Shown: positions 17,664 through 25,361 of the stretch, one piece after another | How the letters are laid out: the number at the start of each line of letters is the position of its first letter | Position numbering within the stretch: the stretch's first letter is position 1 | Source: Bacteroidota bacterium | Lineage (GTDB): Bacteria > Bacteroidota > Bacteroidia > Bacteroidales > JAAUTT01 | Length of the DNA: 64,000 nucleotides | Assembly: GCA_023429135.1 (NCBI GenBank) | Contig: JAEYWD010000028.1 | Span: 1-64,000 of the forward strand | Direction: 5' to 3' | Notes under the pieces: model-generated | Database searches by the model: none | What the model was told of the DNA's origin: nothing | The model's input: the letters and a program-made list of their open reading frames with translations, nothing else | Made by a program: the position numbers and the translations under genes

Positions 17664-18946
17664 TTTTTGGAGCCTGTTTGTTTTTGAGGAATTGTTATAA
17701 CAAATTTACTGCCAATGCCAGGAACGCTTTCCAGTTGGATATTCCAACGGTGTTTACGGCAAATGGTTTTTACATAATACAGTCCTAAACCAAAACCTTT
17801 TACATTGTGTAAATTGCCCGTTGGTACCCTGTAAAAAAGGTTAAATACCTTATTTATATAATCCTTACTTATTCCTATTCCAGTATCTTCAATCTGCAAT
17901 ACAATGTTGTCAGCCTCATTACGGGTTGATACAGTGATAATAAGTTCTTCCTTACGGTATTTTATGGCATTATCAATCAGATTGAACAGCATATTTGTGA
18001 GGTGTAACCTGTCGGCTACTATTAAGGCATTTTCCGCATCGAGATGATAACGTATTTCGAAATTCTGTTTTTCGGCATTCATCTCAAAACTTTCGCAAAC
18101 ACTTTTGGTGAGTTCATTCACGTCGAGTTCTTCTTTTTTGAGGCCGAAATTCTTTTTTTCCAGCCGTGCAAGTTGCAGCACTCTTTCAACCTGACTGTTT
18201 AACCGGGTGTTTTCCTGTTTGATAAGATTGGTGTAGGTAATCAGCCTTTCGGGAGTCTTTATAATTTCCTTATTGGCCAGCACATCGGCAGCGATATTGA
18301 TTGTCGAAATAGGTGTTTTGAATTCATGGGTCATGGTATTGATAAATTCCCGCTGAAGTTCTGATAATCTTTTTTGTCGCAGAATAATAAGTATTGAGTA
18401 TCCAAAGAAAATTGTGATAAGAATGACTGCCGCTGAGAATATAATCACTACCGACAATTCGCGCCATAAATACGATTGGATGCCGGGAAAGTAGATTGCG
18501 AAATAATAAACAAAATCTTTCGATTTGATGAATTGTGAAGGTGGTTTGAATTCCGGTTCGTCGGGATTATATATAATCCGGTTACCATATTCCATTGTAT
18601 CGTAATAGCAGTTGTATATATAATATTCAAAATTCAGCTTGATGTTGAATTCATTAAACGACAGTTTTAAAAAATACTCGAGAACACTCTTGTCAACCTC
18701 ACTGTTAATGTTAACGGCAAAATATCCCGGGGCAAGCTGTTTTACTTTTTCCTGTGGCGACAGAGAGCTGTTATTAAAGGTTATAATCCTTTCGGAAGTG
18801 CTCTTCAACGCCGAATGGAGACGCTGGTTGAGTTTATCTTCTTCCAGACGCCAGGTTTTTCGCAGCAGGTAGATTTGCAAAACCAAAACACTGGCTATGG
18901 CAATTATTCCTAATATTATTATTATTCTGATGTTTCGATTGCTCAT
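17660..18946 (-). CDS. rprX: Sensor histidine kinase (RprX-like)
   Basis: Inner-membrane kinase of 428 residues. Two membrane segments flank a periplasmic sensor region: residues ~7-29 and ~165-190 (VVIIFSAAVILITIFFGYSIL). The dimerisation domain has the phosphorylated His in INTMTHEFKTPIS. The ATPase domain shows the N box LFNLIDNAIKYR, the G1 box IEDTGIGIS and the G2 box GFGLGLYYVK. It is expressed first in a two-gene operon with the regulator. A row of phased TTAAC boxes lies just upstream and probably controls it. The signal is unknown. Confidence 0.9.
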   Translation of the reverse strand: MSNRNIRIIIILGIIAIASVLVLQIYLLRKTWRLEEDKLNQRLHSALKSTSERIITFNNSSLSPQEKVKQLAPGYFAVNINSEVDKSVLEYFLKLSFNEFNIKLNFEYYIYNCYYDTMEYGNRIIYNPDEPEFKPPSQFIKSKDFVYYFAIYFPGIQSYLWRELSVVIIFSAAVILITIFFGYSILIILRQKRLSELQREFINTMTHEFKTPISTINIAADVLANKEIIKTPERLITYTNLIKQENTRLNSQVERVLQLARLEKKNFGLKKEELDVNELTKSVCESFEMNAEKQNFEIRYHLDAENALIVADRLHLTNMLFNLIDNAIKYRKEELIITVSTRNEADNIVLQIEDTGIGISKDYINKVFNLFYRVPTGNLHNVKGFGLGLYYVKTICRKHRWNIQLESVPGIGSKFVITIPQKQTGSKK

Positions 18947-18981
18947 TTTTCGTAACTGTACCTGATATTATAGTAAAACTT

Positions 18982-19030
18982 TTAACGAGCGGTTTAACAT
19001 TTCGTTAACATTCATTAGCGTTTCGTTAAC
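18982..19030. promoter_or_regulatory. Five helically phased TTAAC boxes upstream of the kinase gene
   Basis: TTAAC occurs at 18982, 18994, 19005 and 19026, with a degenerate TTAGC at 19015, so the spacings are 12, 11, 10 and 11 bases. All face the same side of the helix and the same direction, the layout bound by OmpR-type dimers. Two copies sit inside a longer direct repeat, TTTCGTTAACA, at 19000-19010 and 19021-19031. They lie 36-84 bases upstream of the kinase start and 81-129 bases upstream of the divergent DUF1573 gene. Confidence 0.6.
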
Positions 19031-19052
19031 ACCGGATTTTCAATACTGATCG

Positions 19053-19060
19053 TACATTTG
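19053..19060 (+). promoter_or_regulatory. Candidate -7 promoter element for the DUF1573 gene
   Basis: TACATTTG matches TAnnTTTG and lies 51 bases before the DUF1573 start, just past the TTAAC array, so the array would occupy roughly the -30 to -75 region of this promoter. Confidence 0.45.
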
Positions 19061-19110
19061 TTAAAAGTTTTCAGGATTCAAAAGTAAGTTTTATAAATAT
19101 AAATAATAAA

Positions 19111-19512
19111 ATGAAAAGAAATATTCTTCTGTTAGTTTCGATGATATTGTTTTCTGTGGTGAGTTTTGCGCAGACAACAAATAAAGCTGAACTTACAGTT
19201 GATGGTAAGGCTTCTTTCAAATGGAAATCGAATGTTATAGATTTTGGAGAAATCAAACAAAACGTTCCTAAAACTGCCGAATTTGAACTTACCAATACCG
19301 GAACAGCGCCTATTATCATTAATAATGCCATTCCGTCGTGTGGTTGTACAAATTTGGATTATCCGAAAGATCCTATTAAGCCCGGGCAAACCGTAAAAAT
19401 CAAAACTACCTACAATGCTGCTGCTACTGGAGCGTTCCAAAAAAGTGTGACGGTTTACATGAACGCCACACCGGAACCTCAAGTGTTGGAGATAAAAGGG
19501 GTTGTGAAATAG
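19111..19512 (+). CDS. Exported DUF1573 protein
   Basis: Signal peptide MKRNILLLVSMILFSVVSFAQ followed by a single ~100-residue immunoglobulin-like DUF1573 domain. Family marks are IDFGEIKQNVPKTAEFELTNTGTAPIIINN and the PSCGCTNLDYPKDPIKPGQ motif with its two close cysteines. Such proteins are abundant in Bacteroidota envelopes, but their role is not established. It is divergent from the two-component operon and shares its regulatory region, so it is a candidate target of the RprY-like regulator. A terminator follows. Confidence 0.85.
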   Translation: MKRNILLLVSMILFSVVSFAQTTNKAELTVDGKASFKWKSNVIDFGEIKQNVPKTAEFELTNTGTAPIIINNAIPSCGCTNLDYPKDPIKPGQTVKIKTTYNAAATGAFQKSVTVYMNATPEPQVLEIKGVVK

Positions 19513-19557
19513 TTTTATAAGTTATTTTCTGTAAGGTATTTTAGTCAAATGTCTTAG

Positions 19558-19593
19558 CCAGGAATCTTTGAGAGAGGTTCCTGGTTTTTTTTT
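19558..19593 (+). terminator. Intrinsic terminator after the DUF1573 gene
   Basis: CCAGGAATCT and AGAGGTTCCTGG pair (7 bp perfect, then 3 bp beyond a small bulge), followed by nine T residues. Confidence 0.8.
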
Positions 19594-19697
19594 GTGTTAT
19601 GGCAAAAATTCATTTCTCTGGTACAAACTTTAGAAAATCCTCACCGTTTAATATTAACTTGCATAATAATTGATCTTGTTTTTAAAACGAAGCAAGA

Positions 19698-20294
19698 ATG
19701 GACAAGAAAACATTATTTTCTTTAGTTTTTGTGTTTTTGTTCGGTTTTGTCTACTGCCAGGAACCCGATACTAGTAATGTGATTTATCTTCCGGCTCAGG
19801 TGGTTGATGGGGATACAATTATTGTTGCTAATCTTAATCCGGTAACTATTGGAGCTCCTGCTAAACAGTTTGAGCATAAATGGGAGGAAAAGCAGTATTG
19901 GAAGCTTGTTTATAATATTAAAAAAGTGTTACCATATGCCAAAATGGCAAGGGTTAAACTCGACGAAATGAATGCTTACTTTCTAACTCTGGAAACCGAG
20001 CGTCAGAAAAAACAATATGCCAAGAAAGTTGAAGAAGAAATTCGTTCCCAGTTCGAAGAACAGCTCAAAGCCCTCACTGTAACGCAGGGCAAATTGCTTA
20101 TCAAATTAATTTACCGCGAAACAGGAAACGTTTCGTACGATCTTGTAAAGGAATTCAGAGGTGGACTTTCGGCCATGTTTTGGCAGACATTTGCACGACT
20201 TTTCGGATTGAATCTTAAAACTAAATACGACCCTGTAGGTGAAGACTTTCTGATGGAAGAAATAGTTGTGGCGGTTGAAAACGGAATGATCTGA
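19698..20294 (+). CDS. DUF4294 exported protein
   Basis: A 198-residue protein with an N-terminal signal peptide (MDKKTLFSLVFVFLFGFVYC; the Cys then Gln could be a lipobox or a plain cleavage site). The DUF4294 domain covers residues ~35-185, with the conserved WKLVYNIKKVLPYAKMARVKLDEM and LLIKLIYRETG. The family is confined largely to Bacteroidota and has no established function. The gene ends 6 bases from the end of the convergent broken gene, with no terminator between them. Confidence 0.8.
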   Translation: MDKKTLFSLVFVFLFGFVYCQEPDTSNVIYLPAQVVDGDTIIVANLNPVTIGAPAKQFEHKWEEKQYWKLVYNIKKVLPYAKMARVKLDEMNAYFLTLETERQKKQYAKKVEEEIRSQFEEQLKALTVTQGKLLIKLIYRETGNVSYDLVKEFRGGLSAMFWQTFARLFGLNLKTKYDPVGEDFLMEEIVVAVENGMI

Positions 20295-20299
20295 GGCTT

Positions 20300-20737
20300 T
20301 TACTTTTTCATCATACCCAGCCATAATATAACAAGTTGCGCGCCATTGACTTTCCAGTCGTTTTCAATAGTATTATGGCATTTAATTCCTTCACCCGGAC
20401 GATCGTGGTGACAAAAGCGGCATTCCAAAGGTTGGTAATCCAAGCCATGTAGTTCGCATAAATTCTTCCTGAAAAAAGTGCATCCATTTCCCGAAAATAT
20501 TTGAAAGGCAAAATTTCATTCATTCCCTTTAAAAGCCGGAGATAATACTCCAAAATCCCTTTCGGGCGAAATCTCGAGCATCATCCTGTATCCAAGCCCT
20601 TTCGAGATGGCCGTTCTGGCTTGTTCAACCGTCCACCAGCCTGGGCGTTTACAGTAGCTAAGGCAGGTTTCGCAATTACAAGGGGCCGAAGGAGGAAATT
20701 CCTTGTAAATATCTACAGGTAAAATGTTTTGATTCAT
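20300..20737 (-). pseudogene. Cysteine-rich protein gene interrupted by an in-frame TGA
   Basis: Starting at 20737, 73 codons (with CNCETCLSYC near the N-terminus) end at TGA 20516-20518. The same frame then stays open for 71 further codons to TAA at 20300. That part encodes GNGCTFFRKNLCELHGLDYQ, LECRFCHHDRPGEGIKCH and NDWK, clearly a conserved Cys-rich domain (at least six more cysteines). Together they would make a 145-residue protein. The simplest reading is a single-base nonsense mutation (for example GGA or TGC to TGA). Readthrough or selenocysteine is possible in principle, but no convincing SECIS stem follows. Resembles cysteine-cluster proteins of the YkgJ kind; exact family unsure. 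Confidence 0.75.
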
Positions 20738-20793
20738 GGTAGATACGATTCATGAATCAAATTTATGTTAAACAACTTTGAATGTCAATACTG

Positions 20794-21576
20794 CTAATGA
20801 TGATCGGCCCGTTTCCACCAGAGAACCGTACCGATTGCTCCTCCCAAAAAGGCGAGCATAAGGATAATGTAACTAGCCATGTTTAGGACCATTCCCGGCA
20901 CCGTTCCCGCAACGGAGTAAACACCAGGGATTGCCCACGGAAAATAGGCGCCAAGCCCCGATATAGCTATAAATTGAGCTAATATTAAGGTAATTATTAC
21001 AAATCCTAATGGCGCAATTATTCCTCTTCCCCAACTGGCAAAGAACCCAACCGGAGTGCAAAGAAGCATTGTGAGAAAAGCAATTGCTAAAAACTTTGAT
21101 ATTTGGAGGCCGATATTTTCATTTTCCCATTCAGGTATTCCAACAGTTTTACCTGCTATAACAGCAGCCGTCAAAAAAATGATAACCAATAAAAAACACC
21201 AGACCATGGTAACGATAAATTTTGATATAACGATAGTATTGCGCGAAACCGGGAGGGCGAGCAGATCCTTCATAGTGCGGTTTGTATATTCGCTGCCGAA
21301 AATCCACGATGTGACAAACCCGAATCCTATCAGTCCGATAGTTGCTATAGACTGGTTAAGTAATCCGAAATATCCTTTCCAGTCGTTTTCGCCAAATAAC
21401 TTAGCCTTGGTGCCCACAATGCCTAAATTAGACATTAGTTCGGGATTTTGTGAAATGTAAACCATTAGCCCGAACATTGCCGGGATGAAGATGAAAAGTG
21501 TTATTGTAATCCAAAAGATTCCCGATCTTTTCAGTTTCAAAAATTCGCAGATTAGTGCAGCTTTAATATTTTTCAT
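20794..21576 (-). CDS. ABC-2 type exporter permease
   Basis: Membrane subunit of an ABC exporter with six predicted helices, including IFWITITLFIFIPAMFGLMVYI near the N-terminus and MASYIILMLAFLGGAIGTVLWW at the C-terminus. I choose the start at 21576 (MKNIKAALICEFLKLKRSG). It overlaps the ATPase stop by 4 bases (ATGA), and the family opens with such a short cytoplasmic helix; the frame is open 28 codons further upstream but inside the ATPase gene. NRTMKDLLALPVSRNTIVISKF is typical of ABC2 membrane proteins of the antibiotic/bacitracin or NosY type. Substrate unknown. Confidence 0.85.
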   Translation of the reverse strand: MKNIKAALICEFLKLKRSGIFWITITLFIFIPAMFGLMVYISQNPELMSNLGIVGTKAKLFGENDWKGYFGLLNQSIATIGLIGFGFVTSWIFGSEYTNRTMKDLLALPVSRNTIVISKFIVTMVWCFLLVIIFLTAAVIAGKTVGIPEWENENIGLQISKFLAIAFLTMLLCTPVGFFASWGRGIIAPLGFVIITLILAQFIAISGLGAYFPWAIPGVYSVAGTVPGMVLNMASYIILMLAFLGGAIGTVLWWKRADHH

Positions 21577-22496
21577 ATGGTACCTCCGTTTATTCCGATT
21601 ATTCTTAAAAAATACGATTCCAGATCTTCTTCCTTTACCAATAACATAGTGGGGGGACAACCTCCGTTTACAAGCAGTGAGGCAATTTTTTCAGGTTGGT
21701 TTACCAATTCGGGGTTCAGGCTTTCCAATACACCATCTTCCGAAGGTGTAAACAGGTACCCGTTTTGAGCCAGAAGTGATCTGGCCATTTTGAAATTAAT
21801 AGTGTTTACCTGTAATTTCTTCTGGCAGAGTTTTTCAAGTTGCGAAGTATCCACTTCCTGTATTAGTTTACCTTCATTGATAATTCCAATACGTGTGGCG
21901 AGTTTAGCAATTTCACCAAGAATGTGGCTTGAGATGAAAACTGTTACGCCGTGATTTACAGCCATGTCGAGCAGTAACTCCCGGATTTCGAAAATGCCTG
22001 CCGGATCCAGCCCGTTTGTGGGTTCGTCGAGAATCAGTATTTCGGGTTTATGGATAAGGGCTTTGGCTAATCCTAGCCTCTGGGCATTTCCAAGTGATAA
22101 GTTTTTGGCAATGCGATTTGCATAGGGTTGAAGTTTGAGTTTCTCAATAATATCGTCGATACAGTTTTTGTTGTCAATAGCGCGCAGTTGGCGGATAATT
22201 TCAAGATTCTCCCTTACCGTTAGGTTGGGATAGGAGTAAGGTACTTCTACCAGATAACCTGCTTTTGTCCACATCTCAAGGTTGTTGCTATCCACTTTTT
22301 GTCCGTTTATATAGGCGTTTCCTGAGTCGGGCCTGATCATCCCCAATAAAATCCGTATAGTGGTAGTTTTTCCGGCGCCGTTGAGGCCAAGAAATCCATA
22401 TATTTCTCCTTTTCTTACATTTAAAGATATGTCGGATATTGCTGTCACATCTTTGTAATGCTTTGTTAGATTTTCGGTAACAATTATGTCATTCAT
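21573..22496 (-). CDS. ABC transporter ATP-binding protein
   Basis: Cytoplasmic ATPase paired with the downstream permease. Walker A is GLNGAGKTTTIRIL (residues ~37-50), the signature LSLGNAQRLGLAKAL (a variant of LSGGQ), Walker B ILILDEPTNGLDP and the switch His in FISSHIL. A C-terminal ~80-residue extension (DUF4162-like region) is usual for exporters of this class. The start is preceded by an operator-like palindrome shared with the neighbouring tetR gene, which suggests repression by that regulator. Confidence 0.92.
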   Translation of the reverse strand: MNDIIVTENLTKHYKDVTAISDISLNVRKGEIYGFLGLNGAGKTTTIRILLGMIRPDSGNAYINGQKVDSNNLEMWTKAGYLVEVPYSYPNLTVRENLEIIRQLRAIDNKNCIDDIIEKLKLQPYANRIAKNLSLGNAQRLGLAKALIHKPEILILDEPTNGLDPAGIFEIRELLLDMAVNHGVTVFISSHILGEIAKLATRIGIINEGKLIQEVDTSQLEKLCQKKLQVNTINFKMARSLLAQNGYLFTPSEDGVLESLNPELVNQPEKIASLLVNGGCPPTMLLVKEEDLESYFLRIIGINGGTI

Positions 22497-22509
22497 AACT
22501 TTTAGTGTT

Positions 22510-22529
22510 AAACCGACTGTTCGGTCTGT
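22510..22529. promoter_or_regulatory. Probable TetR operator in front of the ABC exporter genes
   Basis: AAACCGACTGTTCGGTCTGT contains the inverted repeat ACCGA-N4-TCGGT. It lies 14 bases upstream of the ATPase start and matches 17 of 20 positions in the site at 23155-23174 in front of the tetR gene. Confidence 0.7.
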
Positions 22530-22545
22530 GTGATGATAAAAAATT

Positions 22546-23154
22546 TTAAGCTTTTAATTGATCGTAAAGTTTATCCCACAAATTGATGAAAATACTTTTC
22601 ACTTCGGTAATATGAATGCCTCTGACAATCATATGCATCGAAATCCCATCACTTAATGAAACAAAGGTCGTGGCAATTTCTTCGTCAGTCATTGCTGATT
22701 TAATCTCCCCATTTGCTCTTGCTGTAGCTATAACTGATTTCCAAATCCCTATTTCGGATTTAAAACCCGATACTACTGTTTCCCGGAAGTCAGGTAAGAG
22801 TTTTAATGCGTCGAATATCAGGGTGAAATAATTCATATTGAAGTATGAATCTTCCTCTTCTTTCATGTTGTCGAGATAGCGTTTGCCAATGTTTTCGACA
22901 GCATTGGCATAATCGTGATAGAATGCATAAAACGATTCTTTAGAATATGCTTCATAATTATGCACAAAAACGTGGGTAAAGAAGTAAGTAAGAACTTCCG
23001 TAAAGAGTTGTTCCTTGCTTGTAAAGTAATGGTAAAAAGCGCCTTTGGAAAGTCCTGTTTTCTGAACTATTTCCTGCATGGTAACTTCTTTAAAGTTCTT
23101 TCGGAGAAAGAGTTTTGAGGATTCTATAATGATATGTTCTTTTGTCTCATTCAT
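22546..23154 (-). CDS. TetR/AcrR-family transcriptional regulator
   Basis: A 202-residue repressor-type protein. The N-terminal helix-turn-helix is at residues ~5-50 (FKEVTMQEIVQKTGLSKGAFYHYFTSKEQLF), and the rest is a variable helical ligand-binding domain. It lies 49 bases upstream of the ABC exporter genes in the same direction. Near-identical palindromes lie in front of both it and the exporter, so it probably represses both and responds to a compound the exporter removes. Ligand unknown. Confidence 0.88.
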   Translation of the reverse strand: MNETKEHIIIESSKLFLRKNFKEVTMQEIVQKTGLSKGAFYHYFTSKEQLFTEVLTYFFTHVFVHNYEAYSKESFYAFYHDYANAVENIGKRYLDNMKEEEDSYFNMNYFTLIFDALKLLPDFRETVVSGFKSEIGIWKSVIATARANGEIKSAMTDEEIATTFVSLSDGISMHMIVRGIHITEVKSIFINLWDKLYDQLKA

Positions 23155-23174
23155 AAACCGACCGTTTGGTTTGT
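23155..23174. promoter_or_regulatory. Probable TetR operator at its own gene
   Basis: AAACCGACCGTTTGGTTTGT abuts the tetR start codon (23152-23154) and is the partner of the site at 22510-22529, in the same orientation. The position predicts autorepression. Confidence 0.65.
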
Positions 23175-23278
23175 AAATGTATAAAAAATTTGAAAAGACA
23201 ATTGGATATGATAAAATAAATTGAGGAGAGTTTTAAATTAGGCAGTCCAAGGAGTTCGTACAAGCGAATACTTTATTA

Positions 23279-23317
23279 GCCTCACCCCAACCCTCTCCAT
23301 ATGGAGAGGGTGACGAG
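23279..23317. repeat. REP-like palindrome of the CCTCACCCCAACCC family
   Basis: GCCTCACCCCAA is followed by a perfect 20-bp palindrome centred on CATATG (CCCTCTCC-ATAT-GGAGAGGG, 23291-23310) and then TGACGAG. Two further copies lie at 52217-52262 and 52331-52368. It sits between the tetR promoter and the next gene. Confidence 0.8.
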
Positions 23318-23373
23318 ATGTTGACTTTGTTGTTTTAGGTTGAATTTTAATATATGAATGAATTTGCTTTATT

Positions 23374-23425
23374 GACTATGGACCATCGATTGGCTATTGA
23401 CCATGGACTAGCGGCTATCGACCTG
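23374..23425. repeat. GACTATGGACCAT-type degenerate repeat
   Basis: Alternating imperfect copies of GACTATGGACCATCGATTGG and GACCATGGACTAGCGGCTAT form a degenerate self-complementary tract. The same wording recurs near 24050, 24290, 57645 and 57715. It appears non-coding. Confidence 0.55.
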
Positions 23426-23440
23426 TATTTCTGCATTATT

Positions 23441-23881
23441 TTACGCTACAGTGCGCGAGTAAAGCACTTCTTTTATGCTTTCCAGAACCGATTTCCAGCT
23501 TTCGGCAGAATGATCACGTTTTTCTTCATCGTCGAAACCCTGTTGGGCAATTTCCAAAATGGTGCTATTTCCATCGGGAGTCAACCGGTAGGTAATTAAC
23601 CCGTAATTTTCCTGAGAATCGGCAGTGCCACTCATGGAGCTCCAATAATCGTAAACGAGTTTCCTTTCGGGAATCAACTCCAGAATGGTCCCTTTATCGA
23701 CATACTCCTGTCCTTCCCATTCGCCGCTGAATACAATGGGACTTCCTGCTTTCCAGTCGGACGAAACATTTGTTCCGAAGAAGTATTTTTTAATATCTTC
23801 AGGGTTTGTTAAAACTTTCCAGACTTCGGCAGGCGAGGCTTCCAGTTTTATCACTTGTTTTGTTTCAAGTTCTTTTTTCAT
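23441..23881 (-). CDS. SRPBCC/AHSA1-domain protein
   Basis: A 146-residue START-like (SRPBCC) protein. VIKLEASPAEVWKVLTNPEDIKKYFFG is the typical N-terminal strand-helix of AHSA1 proteins, and SWKSVLESIKEVLYS is the closing long helix. These small cytoplasmic proteins bind hydrophobic ligands in a deep cavity; some are linked to Hsp90 activation, which should not be assumed here. It stands alone, with repeat-rich DNA on both sides. Confidence 0.85.
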   Translation of the reverse strand: MKKELETKQVIKLEASPAEVWKVLTNPEDIKKYFFGTNVSSDWKAGSPIVFSGEWEGQEYVDKGTILELIPERKLVYDYWSSMSGTADSQENYGLITYRLTPDGNSTILEIAQQGFDDEEKRDHSAESWKSVLESIKEVLYSRTVA

Positions 23882-24074
23882 GATCCTATTATTTTGATTT
23901 CCTCAAAAGTACTCAGGCTGCGAAACTAATTCGTGCATCAGAGGGAGTAAGACTTATATCAGAAGTTAATCGTTTTGAATTAGGCTCTTAAAAAATAGTT
24001 TTGTCCACAGTCCTCAGACGACACCAGATATGTTAAAAAAGACATGTATTTGCTATCGACTATTGACTATCGTC

Positions 24075-24297
24075 TATGGAGGCTATGTTGTATATTATTG
24101 TTGATAATAATTGAATCACAATTGCGTCGATGTTAAGCATAGAGCCTTTTTTAACATATTTTCACGCCGCCAAAAATAATTCTGTTTGATTAACCCAGGG
24201 CGCCGCTTCGCTTTGCCCTGGGCTGAGTTATCCAAGGCCTTCAGCCTTAAAAAACATAAAATCAAATCTACATTTCTATGCAGCATAGCCTCTATGG
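24075..24297. mobile_element. MITE-like non-coding element with inverted ends
   Basis: The 475-base gap between the AHSA1 and AraC genes holds no gene but contains this element. Its ends are inverted copies matching at 14 of 17 positions (CTATGGAGGCTATGTTG on the left; on the right, the complement of CAGCATAGCCTCTATGG). Inside is a GC-rich hairpin (CCCAGGGC / GCCCTGGG, 24194-24222) and AAGGCCTTCAGCCTT, unlike the AT-rich surroundings. Degenerate GACTAT-type repeats flank both ends. It has no transposase, so it could be a non-autonomous element mobilised in trans or a REP-type cluster. Confidence 0.5.
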
Positions 24298-24356
24298 ACT
24301 AAACTGTATTGGCTGGTCTGTCGACCCGCTGTTATGCCTTTGACTAAACGCCTGCT

Positions 24357-25346
24357 TCAATAATCGTTATTTTTCCGTATTGCTTTTGGCGACATGCCAA
24401 ATCGTTCCTTAAAAGTTTTGCTGAAGTGTTGAGGCGATGAAAATCCTAATTCGTAAGCAAGCTCTGCTATAGACATCCGGTCCGATTCGAGCTTTTGTTT
24501 GGCTGTCATAAGGCGGTAATTGGTGAGGTAACCAAATACAGTGTCGTTGTATAATTCTCTGAATCCGCGCTTAAGCTTGTATTCGTTCAAACCCGAAAGT
24601 TTCGCCAATTCCCTTAACGATGGGGGCAAATCCACGTGCTCAATGATGTATCTCCGGGCAAAATCCAGACGTTCCACATCGGTTTTATTTTTCGGGTAAA
24701 TATGACCTGGTTTTTCGGTATGCATAAACGACTCCGCCTGAAGAACCAAAATTTCAAGACATTTAGAAAGTAAAAAAGTTTTTTTAATTCCGCCGGAATA
24801 GCGGCAATTCAAAATTTCATTTATAGCATTGGTGAGCTGTAAATCGATTATCCCCGATGAAAGCGATAGTACTGCAGGTTGCTCCGCGACCATTTGAGAA
24901 ACAAATCGCTTGAGCAAATCGTTGCTTTCGCTGGTAATTTCCATAAACATTTCAGGGCTGAATTCGATCTTAAATGTTTCGGTTTCAAGATCGTGATTCT
25001 CAAAATAATTATGGGTTCCCGGGGAATATACAATGTTATGCTGCTGATTATTTACCTTGTAAATGTTGTTTTGATGGTAAATATTGTAGCGACCACGGAT
25101 GTTAAATTCCAGGCCCACAACCTTATCGTTGTTATGGTTTTTGAAAAGGTAATGATTATTATATTTGGTTTTTGTATGAAGAATACGGATTCCGTCGAAC
25201 ATCCATTGTTTCATTGTTGATATTCCATATGGAAGATGGTTTTCCTGCGAATCTTCCAATAGCTTTGCACTTTCAGAAGACTTGCTTCCCAGCGAATAAT
25301 TCAGGTATTTAAAATCGTATTTTTTACCTGTTGAAACAATGTCCAT
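24357..25346 (-). CDS. AraC-family transcriptional regulator
   Basis: A 329-residue regulator whose C-terminal ~100 residues carry the two helix-turn-helix motifs of the family (LPPSLRELAKLSGLNEYKLKRGF and SIAELAYELGFSSPQHFSKTFKERFGMSPKAIR). The N-terminal ~200 residues match no sensor domain I can name, as is common for PchR-type members. It is preceded by the EVE gene on the same strand with a 15-base gap to its start, so the two may be co-transcribed. Target genes are unknown. Confidence 0.88.
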   Translation of the reverse strand: MDIVSTGKKYDFKYLNYSLGSKSSESAKLLEDSQENHLPYGISTMKQWMFDGIRILHTKTKYNNHYLFKNHNNDKVVGLEFNIRGRYNIYHQNNIYKVNNQQHNIVYSPGTHNYFENHDLETETFKIEFSPEMFMEITSESNDLLKRFVSQMVAEQPAVLSLSSGIIDLQLTNAINEILNCRYSGGIKKTFLLSKCLEILVLQAESFMHTEKPGHIYPKNKTDVERLDFARRYIIEHVDLPPSLRELAKLSGLNEYKLKRGFRELYNDTVFGYLTNYRLMTAKQKLESDRMSIAELAYELGFSSPQHFSKTFKERFGMSPKAIRKNNDY

Positions 25347-25361
25347 ATTAGTGGCAATAAG

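Noticed and set aside
20490..20518. Bacterial SECIS element after the internal TGA
   Set aside because: Only a weak 4-bp stem (ATTT / AAAT) is seen in the required region, so selenocysteine is kept as a remote alternative only.
20516..20553. The 80-codon frame at 20311-20553 as an independent gene next to the Cys-rich gene
   Set aside because: It is in a different frame; the frame that continues past the TGA carries the conserved Cys motifs, so the 80-codon frame is a shadow.
23155..24356. CRISPR array, because several short repeats lie close together
   Set aside because: Repeats are degenerate, of mixed families and unevenly spaced, with no uniform spacers and no cas genes.
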